From the NCBI GenBank assembly GCA_963751835.1, contig CAVVWD010000023.1:1-64000 (forward strand): a stretch of 64,000 nt of DNA, read 5' to 3'. The notes under the pieces were generated by a model that worked only from the letters and a program-made list of their open reading frames with translations, made no database searches and was not told the DNA's origin. This stretch comes from JACVRW01 sp963751835 (GTDB taxonomy: Bacteria > Actinomycetota > Thermoleophilia > Solirubrobacterales > Thermoleophilaceae). Made by a program: the position numbers and the translations under genes. Positions 1 through 8,472 of this stretch are shown here, in pieces (position 1 is the first letter of the stretch; every line of letters begins with the position of its first letter).

Positions 1-1
1 C

Positions 2-811
2 CACATGCCGCTCGGTCACCGCGCGCCGGACGACGAGGCCGGCGCGGTCCGAGCGCGCGAGCGCGAGGTCCTCGCGGCGGCCGCCGCCGTCGTCACGACC
101 AGCGCATGGACTCGGCGCCGGCTGGGGGAGCTGTACGCGCTGCCGGCCGGCCGGGTGCACGTGACCGAGCCCGGTGTCGACGCCGCCCGCCTCGCGCCGG
201 GGAGCGCGGCCGGCGACGCGCTGCTCTGTGTCGCGGCGCTGACGCCCGACAAGGGGCACGACGTGCTGCTCGACGGGCTCGCGACGGCGACGGACCTGTC
301 CTGGCGCTGCGCGTGTGTGGGCAGCGTGGTCCGCGAGCCGGCGTTCGCCGAGGGCATGCGCCGGCGCGCGCGGGAAAGCGGGCTGGGCGACCGGGTGCGC
401 TTCCCGGGACCGCAAACCGGCGCGGAGCTGGACCGCGCGTATGCCGCCGCGGACCTGCTCGTGCTCGCCTCACAGGCCGAGACCTACGGCCTGGTCGTGA
501 CCGAGGCTCTCGCCCGCGGCCTGCCGGTCCTCGCCACCGAGGTCGGTGGAGTGACCGAGGCCCTCGGGTACGGGGAGGACGGCACCCGGCCGGGGCTGCT
601 GGTCCCGCCCGGCGACCCGGCGGCCCTCGGCGCCGCGCTGCGCGCCTGGCTCGAGGATGCCGAGCTGCGCGATCGCCTACGGCGCGCGGCGCGGGAGCGG
701 CGCGCGACGCTGCTCCCGTGGGCGGCCACCGCGTCCGCCGTCGCCGACGTCCTCGCGGCAGTTGTGATGAGCGCGGAGGACGTCGGCGGCCTCGCGGGAG
801 CAGCGCGATGA
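2..811 (+). CDS. Glycosyltransferase family 4, 5'-truncated by the window edge
   Basis: This is the C-terminal part of a retaining GT-B glycosyltransferase, which moves a sugar from an activated donor to an acceptor at the membrane face. The frame is open to the left edge, so the true start lies outside; the first ATG (position 5) is probably internal. The donor-binding half is clear: a PDKGHDVLLDGL segment after a hydrophobic strand (residues 80-92), and the EX7E motif (E159 and E167, within SQAETYGLVVTEALARG), followed by the EVGGVTEAL nucleotide-sugar loop. The stop overlaps the next gene's start by 4 nt (ATGA), so it heads or continues an operon with a methyltransferase and membrane genes. 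Donor and acceptor sugars cannot be deduced. Confidence 0.9.
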   Translation, partial: HMPLGHRAPDDEAGAVRAREREVLAAAAAVVTTSAWTRRRLGELYALPAGRVHVTEPGVDAARLAPGSAAGDALLCVAALTPDKGHDVLLDGLATATDLSWRCACVGSVVREPAFAEGMRRRARESGLGDRVRFPGPQTGAELDRAYAAADLLVLASQAETYGLVVTEALARGLPVLATEVGGVTEALGYGEDGTRPGLLVPPGDPAALGAALRAWLEDAELRDRLRRAARERRATLLPWAATASAVADVLAAVVMSAEDVGGLAGAAR

Positions 812-1623
812 GCGCAACCGCCGTCCGGGTCAGCCCGGAGTGGCTCGTCCTGCGCGAGGCGGCCGACGCGGCGGCGCGCTCCACCGAGCTCGCCGACCGC
901 CTTCGTCAGTACCTCCCCGCGGCGGGCCGACTCGTGATCCATGACCTCGGCGGCGGCAGCGGCGCGATGGGCCGCTGGCTTGCGCCGCGGCTGCCCGGGC
1001 CGCAGCACTGGGTGGAGCACGACCGGGACGCCGACCTGCTGGAGCTCGTCGTCGCCGATCCACCGGGCCCGGCCGCCGACGGGGCGGCGGTCACCGTCGA
1101 GGCGAGGTGGTCCGACATCACGCGGCTGGCGCAGGAGGATCTCGCCGGCGCGAGCGTCGTCGTCGCCTCGGCGCTGCTCGACCTCCTGACCGCGCGCGAG
1201 CTGGCCGGGATGCTCGGTGCCTTCGCCGGGCGTCCCATGCTGCTCGCACTGACGGTCCTCGGTCGCGTCACCCTGCTCCCGGCGGATCCTCTGGACGCGC
1301 GCGTGGCCGCCGCCTTCAACGCCCACCAACGCCGGACGACGACGGCGGGCCGCCGGCTCGGTCCGGACGCGGTCGCGGCCACCGTCGATGAGCTACGCGG
1401 CACTGGCGCCGAGGTCCTCGTCCGGCCGAGCCCCTGGCGACTCGATGCGGCGCACGCCGACCTGGCGGCCGAGTGGTTCGGCGGGTGGGTTGGCGCCGCC
1501 TGCGAGCAGGAGCCCGCGCTGGCCTCCGAGGCCGGCGCCTACCGGGACCGGCGCCTGGCGCAGGCGGCCTCCGGGGAGCTCGCCGTCACGGTCGACCATG
1601 CCGACCTGCTGGTGCTGCCGTGA
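808..1623 (+). CDS. Class I SAM-dependent methyltransferase-like protein
   Basis: A protein of 271 residues starting at the ATG that overlaps the glycosyltransferase stop. Residues about 40-52 (VIHDLGGGSGAMGRW) form a Rossmann motif I typical of class I methyltransferases, and an acidic segment (VEHDRDADLL) follows where the SAM ribose is normally held. The C-terminal half has the expected alternating strands and ends with a hydrophobic VDHADLLVLP tail. It is translationally coupled to both neighbours, which suggests it methylates a product or intermediate of the same envelope pathway. The substrate is unknown. Family call is good; the exact role is inference. Confidence 0.78.
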   Translation: MSATAVRVSPEWLVLREAADAAARSTELADRLRQYLPAAGRLVIHDLGGGSGAMGRWLAPRLPGPQHWVEHDRDADLLELVVADPPGPAADGAAVTVEARWSDITRLAQEDLAGASVVVASALLDLLTARELAGMLGAFAGRPMLLALTVLGRVTLLPADPLDARVAAAFNAHQRRTTTAGRRLGPDAVAATVDELRGTGAEVLVRPSPWRLDAAHADLAAEWFGGWVGAACEQEPALASEAGAYRDRRLAQAASGELAVTVDHADLLVLP

Positions 1624-2603
1624 CGGCTGCGCGGCGATGGGTTCCCCTCGCCGCCGCCGGCGCGACGCTCGCCGTCCTGGTCTGGAGCCTGGGGACCGGC
1701 CCGTTCCTCGACGGGCTGCACTCGGTCGACGCCGGGGCGTTGGTGGCCGCGTCGGGCCTGGCCGTGCTGACCACCGTGTGCTGCGCCTGGCGCTGGAGGG
1801 TCGTAGCGCGCGGCCTTGGGATCGACCTGCCGCGGGGTACGGCGGTGGCCGCGTACTACCGATCGCTCTTCCTAAACGTCACGCTGCCTGGCGGGGTGGT
1901 GGGCGACGTCCACCGCGGGTGGAGCCACGGCCGTGAAACGAGCGACGTCGGCCGCGGGCTGCGCGCCGTGGCGTGGGAGCGCTCGGCCGGGCAGGTCGTG
2001 CAGGTCGTTCTCACTGTCGCCGTGCTCCTCGTCCTGCCGTCGCCCGTGCGAGCGGTCGCGCCGTTCGCCGCGCTCGCGCTCATCGCGTCGGCGCTGGGCG
2101 TCGCGCTGGCGGCGCGGGTGCGGCCCGCCGTCGGCCGGTCCCGATGGGCCCGGCTGCGCGGCGCCGTGGCTCGCGACCTGCGTCGCGGGCTGCTCGCCCG
2201 GCGGGCGTGGCCGGCCATCGCGCTCGCGTCGGCGCTCGTCGTTGCGGGCCATGCAGCCACGTTCCTGATCGCCGCGCGGAGCGCGGGGGCAACCGCGCCG
2301 CCGTCGCAAATGCTGCCGCTGGCTCTGCTCGTGATGCTGGCGGCCGCGCTGCCCAACGTCGGCGGCTGGGGGCCGCGCGAGGGCGTGACGGCTTGGGCGT
2401 TCGCGGCCGCCGGGCTGGGCCCGTCGCTCGGAGTCGCCACAGCGGTCGTGTATGGCGTGATGGTGTTCGTTGCCAGCCTGCCGGGCGCAGTCGTCCTCGT
2501 GGCGGCCTGGCTGTACCGAACCCGGTCGAGGCGGCGGCGGGGGCGGCCGCTCCTGGGTGGGCTCGGGGTCCCAGCGCATAGACACGGAGCCCCGGATGTC
2601 TGA
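1620..2603 (+). CDS. Lysylphosphatidylglycerol synthase TM-like (YbhN/UPF0104) membrane protein
   Basis: The GTG at 1620 overlaps the previous stop (GTGA) and gives 327 residues. The protein is almost entirely hydrophobic with about 7-8 membrane segments. It carries the family signatures: RWRVVARGLG after the second helix, SLFLNVTLPGGVVGDVHRGW in the middle, a RAVAWERSAGQ segment, and a late LPNVGGWGPREG loop. This family (flippase-like domain of MprF, UPF0104) is found with glycolipid or polyprenyl-linked pathways and is thought to move lipids across the membrane. Beside a glycosyltransferase and a CDP-alcohol transferase, a lipid flippase role is a reasonable inference. The Arg-rich C-terminus overlaps the next gene by 8 nt. 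Confidence 0.85.
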   Translation: MTAARRWVPLAAAGATLAVLVWSLGTGPFLDGLHSVDAGALVAASGLAVLTTVCCAWRWRVVARGLGIDLPRGTAVAAYYRSLFLNVTLPGGVVGDVHRGWSHGRETSDVGRGLRAVAWERSAGQVVQVVLTVAVLLVLPSPVRAVAPFAALALIASALGVALAARVRPAVGRSRWARLRGAVARDLRRGLLARRAWPAIALASALVVAGHAATFLIAARSAGATAPPSQMLPLALLVMLAAALPNVGGWGPREGVTAWAFAAAGLGPSLGVATAVVYGVMVFVASLPGAVVLVAAWLYRTRSRRRRGRPLLGGLGVPAHRHGAPDV

Positions 2604-3285
2604 CCGCCCATACACCCTGATGAGCTGCAGCGTGTCGCTCGACGGCTACCTGGGCGACCGGACGCCCCGCCTCGCCCTCTCCAACGAGGCCGACTTCGAC
2701 CGGGTCGACGAGGTGCGCGCCTCCTGCGACGCGATCCTGGTCGGCGCGGTCACCGTGCGCACCGACAACCCGCGGCTGCTCGTGCGCTCGCAGGCCCGCC
2801 GCGAGGAGCGCACGGCCCGCGGGCTCCCGTCGTCTCCGAAGAAGATCACCGTGACAAGCCGGGTGGACCTCGACGCGCGCTCGAACTTCTTCACCGCCGG
2901 CGAGGCCGAGAAGCTCGTCTACACCCCGAGCCCGCGGGTGGCCGACGCGCGGGCACGGCTGGGGCGGGCGGCGACGATCGTGGACGGCGGCCGGCGCGTG
3001 CGCATGCGCTGGCTCACCGAGGACCTCGGTGACCGCGGCGTGGATCGGCTCATGGTCGAGGGCGGTGGCATCGTGCACACGCAGTTCCTGGCCGACGACC
3101 TCGTCGACGAGCTGCATCTCGTCGTGGCGCCCTTCTTCGTCGGCGACTCGAACGCTCCGCGCTTCGTGAGCGACGGGCGCTTCCCGTGGAACGCGGACCG
3201 GCGCGCCACGCTCGCCGAGGTGCGCCAGATCGGCGACGTCGTGCTGCTGCGCTACGCGCTCTCACCCCGGTTCCGCGACGAATGA
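2596..3285 (+). CDS. RibD C-terminal domain / dihydrofolate reductase-family protein
   Basis: A 229-residue single-domain protein from the ATG at 2596, overlapping the flippase gene by 8 nt. It matches the RibD reductase fold: N-terminal MSCSVSLDGYLGD, then ILVGAVTVRTDNPRLLVR (NADPH/substrate loop), and GVDRLMVEGGGIVHTQFL near residues 150-168 with the usual GGG turn. RibD reductases reduce pyrimidine ribitol precursors of riboflavin, and relatives act on pterin-like molecules. No riboflavin genes are nearby. In this cluster it more likely reduces a sugar or pterin intermediate of the envelope product; that is inference. The stop overlaps the next start (ATGA). Confidence 0.85.
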   Translation: MSDRPYTLMSCSVSLDGYLGDRTPRLALSNEADFDRVDEVRASCDAILVGAVTVRTDNPRLLVRSQARREERTARGLPSSPKKITVTSRVDLDARSNFFTAGEAEKLVYTPSPRVADARARLGRAATIVDGGRRVRMRWLTEDLGDRGVDRLMVEGGGIVHTQFLADDLVDELHLVVAPFFVGDSNAPRFVSDGRFPWNADRRATLAEVRQIGDVVLLRYALSPRFRDE

Positions 3286-4253
3286 CCACGACGCGAGCGA
3301 CTCAGACGGGTCCGGCCGCCGGGCTGATCGCCCAGGTGCTGCTGCTGGCCGTCCTAGCGGCGACCTCCGCCCTCGGCCCGGTGGGCTGGACCGTCGGCAT
3401 CGCCTGCGCCGTGACCATGGCGACGGCGCTGGCCCGCGGCCTCGCGCGCGGTCCCGATGAGCGGCTGGGGCCGGCGTCCTGGGTGACGCTCGCCCGGGGC
3501 ACGCTCGCCGTCGGCGTCGCCGCCCTGGCCGCGGACTCGTTGGTCCACGGCACGCCGGTCGCGCTGCTCGTGACGCTCGCGGCCGTCGCGCTCGTGCTGG
3601 ACGCGGTCGACGGATGGGTGGCGCGGCGCACCGGGACGGCGACCGCGCTGGGGGCGCGCTTCGACGGCGAGGTCGACGCATTACTCATCCTCGCCCTCAG
3701 CGTCTACGTGGCCCCCGCGTGCGGCGCTTGGGTGCTCGCCATCGGGGCCGCGCGCTACCTATTCCTCGCCGGCGAGTGGCTGCTGCCGTGGATGCGCGCG
3801 CCGCTGCCGCCGCGTCGCTGGCGCAAGGTCGTCGCGGCGACGCAGGGCGTGGTGCTGACGGTCGCGGCCGCCGAGGTCCTGCCCCTCGCGCTCACGCAGG
3901 CCCTCCTCGGCGTCGCGCTCGCGCTGCTCGCGGCGTCGATGGGCCAGTGCACGTGGTGGCTGTGGCGCCGCCGGCACGCCGCACACGACCAGCTGCCGGA
4001 GGGTGACGTCGCCCGTCCCCAGCGCGGCCGCTGCGCACCGGCATCGCCGTGGCGCTCACGGTCCTCGCCCTGCTGGTCGTCTGGGCCGCGCTTGTCGCGC
4101 CAAACGAGCCGAGCCGCCTCACCCTCGGCGAGTTCGCGCGGCTCCCCCTCGAGCTCCTCGTCGTGGTCGCCGTGGCCGCCCTGCTGCCCGCCACCCCGCG
4201 CCGTGTGCTGGCCGTGGTCGTGGGAATGGTCCTCAGCGTGCTGGTTGTCGTGA
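3282..4253 (+). CDS. CDP-alcohol phosphatidyltransferase (3' end probably misread)
   Basis: An integral membrane enzyme joining a CDP-linked lipid to an alcohol. The diagnostic motif is complete: D107xxD110G111xxA114R115, G124, D128 and D132. About six membrane helices follow the family plan. The reading frame runs 205 nt into the next gene, and its last ~80 residues turn into Ser/Pro/Arg-rich low-complexity sequence typical of a wrong frame. All other junctions in this operon overlap by only 4-8 nt, and adding one G to the run before 4003 would end the protein with ...LPEG and a TGA at 4004-4006. I therefore think the true C-terminus lies near 4003. Start ATG overlaps the RibD-like stop. Confidence 0.85.
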   Translation: MTTTRATQTGPAAGLIAQVLLLAVLAATSALGPVGWTVGIACAVTMATALARGLARGPDERLGPASWVTLARGTLAVGVAALAADSLVHGTPVALLVTLAAVALVLDAVDGWVARRTGTATALGARFDGEVDALLILALSVYVAPACGAWVLAIGAARYLFLAGEWLLPWMRAPLPPRRWRKVVAATQGVVLTVAAAEVLPLALTQALLGVALALLAASMGQCTWWLWRRRHAAHDQLPEGDVARPQRGRCAPASPWRSRSSPCWSSGPRLSRQTSRAASPSASSRGSPSSSSSWSPWPPCCPPPRAVCWPWSWEWSSACWLS

Positions 4254-5629
4254 AGGTGCTCGACATCGGGTTCTTCACCGCGTTCGACCGGCCGTTCAAC
4301 CCCATCGACGACTCGGGCTACGTGGGGATCGGCATCGAGACGCTGCGCAACGCGATCGGCGGGTCGAGCGCGAACCTCGTCGTCGCCGTCGCGGCCGTGC
4401 TCCTTGTCGCCCTCCTCGCCGTCCCGGTCCTGGCGCTGCTGCGCGTGATGCGGGTCGCGGCCGGCCACCGCAACTGGGCGCTCCGGGCGGCGATCGCGCT
4501 GGGCGTGGTCTGGGTGGCGCTGCGAGTCGTCGGCGCGCCGGCCGCCTCCTCGGGCGCGGCCGCCCTGGCCGTCGACGAGGTGCAGGCGGTCCGGGAGGGC
4601 CTGGCGGATCGTGCGGTCCTCGCCCGCGAGATCGCGCACGACCGCTTCCGCACTACTCCGGGCAACCGGCTGCTGACAGGCCTCCGGGGCAAGGACGTCC
4701 TGGTCGTGTTCGTCGAGAGCTACGGGAGGGTCGCGGTCCAGGACTCGTCCATCTCGCCCCGCATCGACGCCGCGCTCGAGCGAGGCGCCGCGCAGCTGCG
4801 GGCCGCCGGCTTCTCCTCGCGCAGCGCCTTCCTCACCTCGCCGACCTTCGGCGGCCTCAGCTGGCTGGCGCATTCCACCCTGCAGTCGGGGATCCTGGTC
4901 GACGGCCAGCGGCGCTACGACCAGCTCGTCGAGGACGACCGCCTCACCCTCACGCGGGCGTTCACGCGCGCAGGGTGGCGGACGGTCGGCGCCATGCCGG
5001 GGAACCGCCGAGCGTGGCGGGAGGGCTCGACCTTCTACCACTACGACCGGGTCTACGACCGCCGCAACTTCGGCTATCGCGGCCCGGGCTTCGGCGTGGC
5101 CCCCATGCCCGACCAGTACACCCTGCTCGCCCTGCAACGTCGCGAGCTCGCCAAGCGCGACCGGCCGCCGCTCTTCGCCGAGGTCGACCTCATCTCGAGC
5201 CACGCGCCGTGGACGCGCATCCCTCGGCTCATCTCCTGGGACGACGTCGGCGACGGCTCGATCTTCGACCGCCTCCCCGCGGAGGAGTCAACGAAGGCCT
5301 CACTCTTCGGCGATTCCGAGCGGGCCCGCGCCGCCTACGGGCATTCGATCGAGTACTCGCTGAACTCGATCTTCTCGTTCGTGCAGCGCTACGGCGACGA
5401 CAACCTCGTGCTCGTCGTACTGGGCGACCATCAGCCCGCGACGGTCGTCACCGGCCAGGGGGCCAGCCACGACGTGCCCATCTCGGTCATCGCCCACGAC
5501 CCCAAGGTGATGGACCAGATCACCGGATGGCGCTGGCAGGACGGCATGTCGCCGAGCCCGCAGGCGCCGGTCTGGCCCATGGCCGCGTTCCGTGACCGCT
5601 TTCTCTCCGCGTTCGGCTCCCGACCGTGA
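4049..5629 (+). CDS. LTA synthase-like sulfatase-family phosphotransferase
   Basis: A 526-residue membrane-anchored enzyme of the alkaline phosphatase/sulfatase superfamily. Several N-terminal helices (residues ~1-20, 35-72, 108-133, 145-162) precede an extracellular domain. The metal site is recognisable: VVFVESYGR (E223), TSPTFGG (T266, expected nucleophile) followed by SWLAHSTLQSG, and VVLGDHQPAT near residue 440. LtaS-type enzymes transfer glycerol phosphate to envelope polymers, and relatives transfer phosphoethanolamine. It follows a CDP-alcohol transferase, which fits phospho-polymer synthesis. The GTG at 4049 is the first usable start in frame, but the real start may be the GTG at 4003 if one base is extra between 4003 and 4040 (see findings). 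Substrate unknown. Confidence 0.85.
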   Translation: MALTVLALLVVWAALVAPNEPSRLTLGEFARLPLELLVVVAVAALLPATPRRVLAVVVGMVLSVLVVVKVLDIGFFTAFDRPFNPIDDSGYVGIGIETLRNAIGGSSANLVVAVAAVLLVALLAVPVLALLRVMRVAAGHRNWALRAAIALGVVWVALRVVGAPAASSGAAALAVDEVQAVREGLADRAVLAREIAHDRFRTTPGNRLLTGLRGKDVLVVFVESYGRVAVQDSSISPRIDAALERGAAQLRAAGFSSRSAFLTSPTFGGLSWLAHSTLQSGILVDGQRRYDQLVEDDRLTLTRAFTRAGWRTVGAMPGNRRAWREGSTFYHYDRVYDRRNFGYRGPGFGVAPMPDQYTLLALQRRELAKRDRPPLFAEVDLISSHAPWTRIPRLISWDDVGDGSIFDRLPAEESTKASLFGDSERARAAYGHSIEYSLNSIFSFVQRYGDDNLVLVVLGDHQPATVVTGQGASHDVPISVIAHDPKVMDQITGWRWQDGMSPSPQAPVWPMAAFRDRFLSAFGSRP

Positions 5630-6387
5630 GGCAGGACGACCGCGCGCCTTTCGACCGCGCACTGCACGATGCGCGCGTGTCGGCGTACGCTCCCGGCGAG
5701 TTCGTCGGGCAGGAGAGCTTCATGACCGCCGGCGAGATCCGGGCACTGGCGGTGCAGGCCGGCATTGGCCCCGGGGTCACGGTGCTGGACCTTTGCTGCG
5801 GAATCGGCGGGCCCGGGCGTTTCCTCACGCGGGAGCTGGGCTGCGTGTACCTGGGCGTGGACGCCAGCGCGAGCGCCGTCGCCGTCGCCCGCGAGCGCGC
5901 AGGCGACCTGCCGTGCCGCTTTGCGACCGCGCACATCCCGCCCCTCCCAGCCGGCTCCTTCGACGTCGTGCTCCTGCTCGAGACGATGCTCGCCTTCGAG
6001 GACAAGGACGCGCTGGTGCGCGAGATCGCCGCGGCGCTCCGGCCCGGCGGGCGCCTCGCTTTTACGCTCGAGGAGGGGCCGCCGCTGACGACGGCCGAGC
6101 AGGCAGCAATGCCCGACGCCGACACGGTCTGGCTCACCCCGCTCGAAGAGATGGCCGCGTCCCTGGAGCGGGCCGAGCTCGTCGTCACGTGGCAGGAGGA
6201 CCACAGCCACGCGCACCGCGCGATGGCACACGCGCTGGCGGACGCGTTCGCCGCGGACGCGGACGAGATCGCCGCGCAGATCGGCCGCCAGGCACTGCAC
6301 GAGCTGCTCGCCGCTCATCGGCTTTGGATCGAGTGGCTGGATGAGGCGCGGGTCCGGAAACTCGCGCTGGTGGCGGAGCGCGCCTAG
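5626..6387 (+). CDS. Class I SAM-dependent methyltransferase (UbiE/small-molecule type)
   Basis: A 253-residue cytosolic enzyme whose GTG overlaps the preceding stop by 4 nt. It has motif I VLDLCCGIGGPGRFL, motif II YLGVDAS, motif III-like FDVVLLLETMLAF and the post-motif LRPGGRLAFTLEEG, which is the classic small-molecule methyltransferase order. It ends the operon of seven same-strand coupled genes. A different methyltransferase sits at the other end of the operon (808-1623), so two separate methylations may occur in the pathway. Substrate cannot be read from the sequence. Confidence 0.88.
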   Translation: MRQDDRAPFDRALHDARVSAYAPGEFVGQESFMTAGEIRALAVQAGIGPGVTVLDLCCGIGGPGRFLTRELGCVYLGVDASASAVAVARERAGDLPCRFATAHIPPLPAGSFDVVLLLETMLAFEDKDALVREIAAALRPGGRLAFTLEEGPPLTTAEQAAMPDADTVWLTPLEEMAASLERAELVVTWQEDHSHAHRAMAHALADAFAADADEIAAQIGRQALHELLAAHRLWIEWLDEARVRKLALVAERA

Positions 6388-6431
6388 CAACTCGGTGCGG
6401 TTCGGGGAAGCGGACGCCGCCGGCCCGGCCG

Positions 6432-7692
6432 TCAGGCGGCCGGGGCCGCGCTTCCCTCGTCCACCAGCACGGCCGGACCGAGGACTGCGGCGAGGGTGAG
6501 GGCGCAGCTGAGCTCCATCGGGTGATCGTTGATCCCGTGCCCGATCATCTCCTCCGCCTGCTTGACCCGGTATGCGACGGTGTTCTTGTGAACGAACAGG
6601 TCTCTCGCGACCCTCGTGGCGCTTCCGCCCGAGACGAGCATCGCGAGCACTGTCTCTCGCAGCCGTTCTGCCGCCTCAGTCACCGAGCGCAGCGGACCGA
6701 GTTCGGCCGCTACGAACGCGCGCGCCCGCGGCAGGTCGCTCGCCAGCAGCGAAACGAGTTCCACCCGCGAGTAGCTCGTCACCGAGGGCGTTGCGTCGCG
6801 CATCAGCGCCCCGATGCGTGCCGCCTGCACCGCCTCCAGGTGTGAGCTGCGAAAGCCCTCCACGCCGGGGGCCGGCTTGCCGAATGCCACGACCACCCGC
6901 GGCGGTGGCTCGTAGCGCTCCAGCTCGTCGGTCGCCGGAGCCTCGAACGAACCACACCAGACGTCGTAGCGCGCGGCGCCGGATGGGATGACGAGCGGCT
7001 CACCGGCGTTGAGCGCCTCAGCTGCTTCGCCGACCGCCCGCTCGAGTCCATCCACCGCGCTTGCACCGCTCGAGATTCGCAGCGCCACATGGTGGCGACG
7101 CAGCTCGTAGCCCAGCCGGCGGGACGCCAATTCCGCGTCCACGGGGTCAGCGCCCAGGATCCCGCGGACAGTCTCCGCCCGTATCTGCGCCGCGCTACGT
7201 AGCATGCGCTCCCGCTCGCTGCCGAACTCCTCGACGAGGACATCAGAGACCCTGTCGACGTAGGCGAACATGAACGCCGAGCTCTCGTCCTGACCGGCGC
7301 CGAGCTCGCCGGAGTCGACAACGCGCTCCTGGAGCGCTTCCGACCAGCGCTCCAGAGCCAGGCATGGCCGAGCCGGTAGGAGCGCAGGAGCACGGAGAGC
7401 GGGAAGCCGCGGCGCACGTTCCCCGCAGATAGTCGAGCGCCTCATGCGGGGCCGTGACGTCGTTGGCACTCGCGCCGTGGGCGAGCATCCGCAGCACCTG
7501 ACTCACGTTCGCCTCCGTGCTGGCGAGCAGCTCCGCGCGCAGGTCGTCGTCGTCGATCGCGGCGATCTCCGGAATCGCCGTGGCCAGGTGCTCCGCCATA
7601 CCGCGACCCAATTCCGGGGTGGTCGGCAGCAGCTCGGCCGCGGTCTGCTGCACCGGGGAGCTCGTCCTGGCCTGGTGGCCCACGGCAGTCAT
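6432..7692 (-). pseudogene. PucR/CdaR-family HTH regulator broken by two frameshifts
   Basis: Three overlapping reading frames together give one PucR-type regulator of about 420 residues. The N-terminal part starts at the ATG at 7692 (MTAVGHQ...) and reads to about LDYLRG near 7420. The next segment (RRGFPLSVLLRSYRLGHAWLW) is in a second frame, and ERWSEALQERV onward is in a third. Adding one base near 7421 and one G near 7350 restores a continuous protein; both sites follow short G runs. The C-terminus has the PucR HTH_30 motif (RVARDLFVHKNTVAYRVKQAEE). These regulators control purine, amino-acid or stress genes. It is divergent from the DUF1269 gene. Either a sequencing artefact or a young pseudogene. 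Confidence 0.85.
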
Positions 7693-7767
7693 CTCGGCGC
7701 AGCCGATCCTACTCCCGCGCTTGTGGTCTGCCCACAGCGCAGGCCCACAACCTTGTGACGGCAGGCC

Positions 7768-7797
7768 CTGACGAAAACCCGCAACCGCTCCTACGGT
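7768..7797 (+). promoter_or_regulatory. Weak candidate promoter for the DUF1269/HdeD genes
   Basis: CTGACG (7768-7773) and TACGGT (7792-7797) are separated by 18 nt and lie about 35 nt upstream of the ATG at 7833. The match to a housekeeping -35/-10 pair is only partial. The 140-nt gap between the divergent PucR and DUF1269 genes must hold both promoters. Confidence 0.25.
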
Positions 7798-7832
7798 GCA
7801 TCCATCCCAACCACCCAGTGAAAGGAAGCGGA

Positions 7833-8456
7833 ATGGAAAGCGTCCTCGCAATCAACTTCGCTCAAGACCCCAACGCCTACGAGGCCCTGACGACCCTCAA
7901 GGAGCTGGACGGTCAGGGCCAGGTCACCCTGGCGGGAGCCGCGGTCGTGCTGCGAAATGAAAAGGGCGGCATCGACATCAAGGACGAGGTCGGCGACACC
8001 GGCTACGAGGGCACCGCGACCGGCGGCATCGTCGGCCTGATTGTCGGAATCCTCGGCGGCCCGTTCGGCGTTCTGCTGGGCGGAGCGACCGGGGTCCTGA
8101 TCGGCTCCCTGTTCGACCTGGACGATCAGGACGACACGGAGTCGGTGCTCGGCGAGATGTCGCGCTCGGTCCGGGTCGGCCACGACGCAGTCCTGGCCGA
8201 GGTGACCGAGCAGAGCCCCGAGGTCGTCGACTCCGCGATGGAGCGGCTTGGGGGCACCGTCGTCCGCCGGCCCCTCGATGACGTCGAGGCCGAGATCGCC
8301 GTGGCCGAGGACGCGCAGCGCGCCGCGAAGCAGGAAGCGCGAAAGCGGCTCCACGAGCAGCGGCGCGAGCAGCGCAAGGAACAGGTCCAGCAGAAGATCG
8401 CCGAGCTCAAGTCGAAGCTCCACATCGACCATCCCGCCGGGACCGGGACGAGCTGA
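7833..8456 (+). CDS. DUF1269-family membrane-associated protein
   Basis: A 207-residue protein from the ATG at 7833, preceded by an AAAGGAAG ribosome site. It has the DUF1269 layout: an N-terminal domain with LAINFAQDPNAYEALTTLKEL, then a glycine-rich hydrophobic hairpin (about residues 66-95, GGIVGLIVGILGGPFGVLLG), then DQDDTESVLGEMSRSVRVGHDAVLAEV. The last 60 residues are a highly charged helix rich in Arg, Lys, Glu and Gln, probably a coiled coil. DUF1269 proteins are often induced by stress but have no known activity. It is followed after 16 nt by an HdeD-type gene, so the two probably form an operon. Confidence 0.85.
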   Translation: MESVLAINFAQDPNAYEALTTLKELDGQGQVTLAGAAVVLRNEKGGIDIKDEVGDTGYEGTATGGIVGLIVGILGGPFGVLLGGATGVLIGSLFDLDDQDDTESVLGEMSRSVRVGHDAVLAEVTEQSPEVVDSAMERLGGTVVRRPLDDVEAEIAVAEDAQRAAKQEARKRLHEQRREQRKEQVQQKIAELKSKLHIDHPAGTGTS

Positions 8457-8472
8457 GACGGAGGAGGATCAG

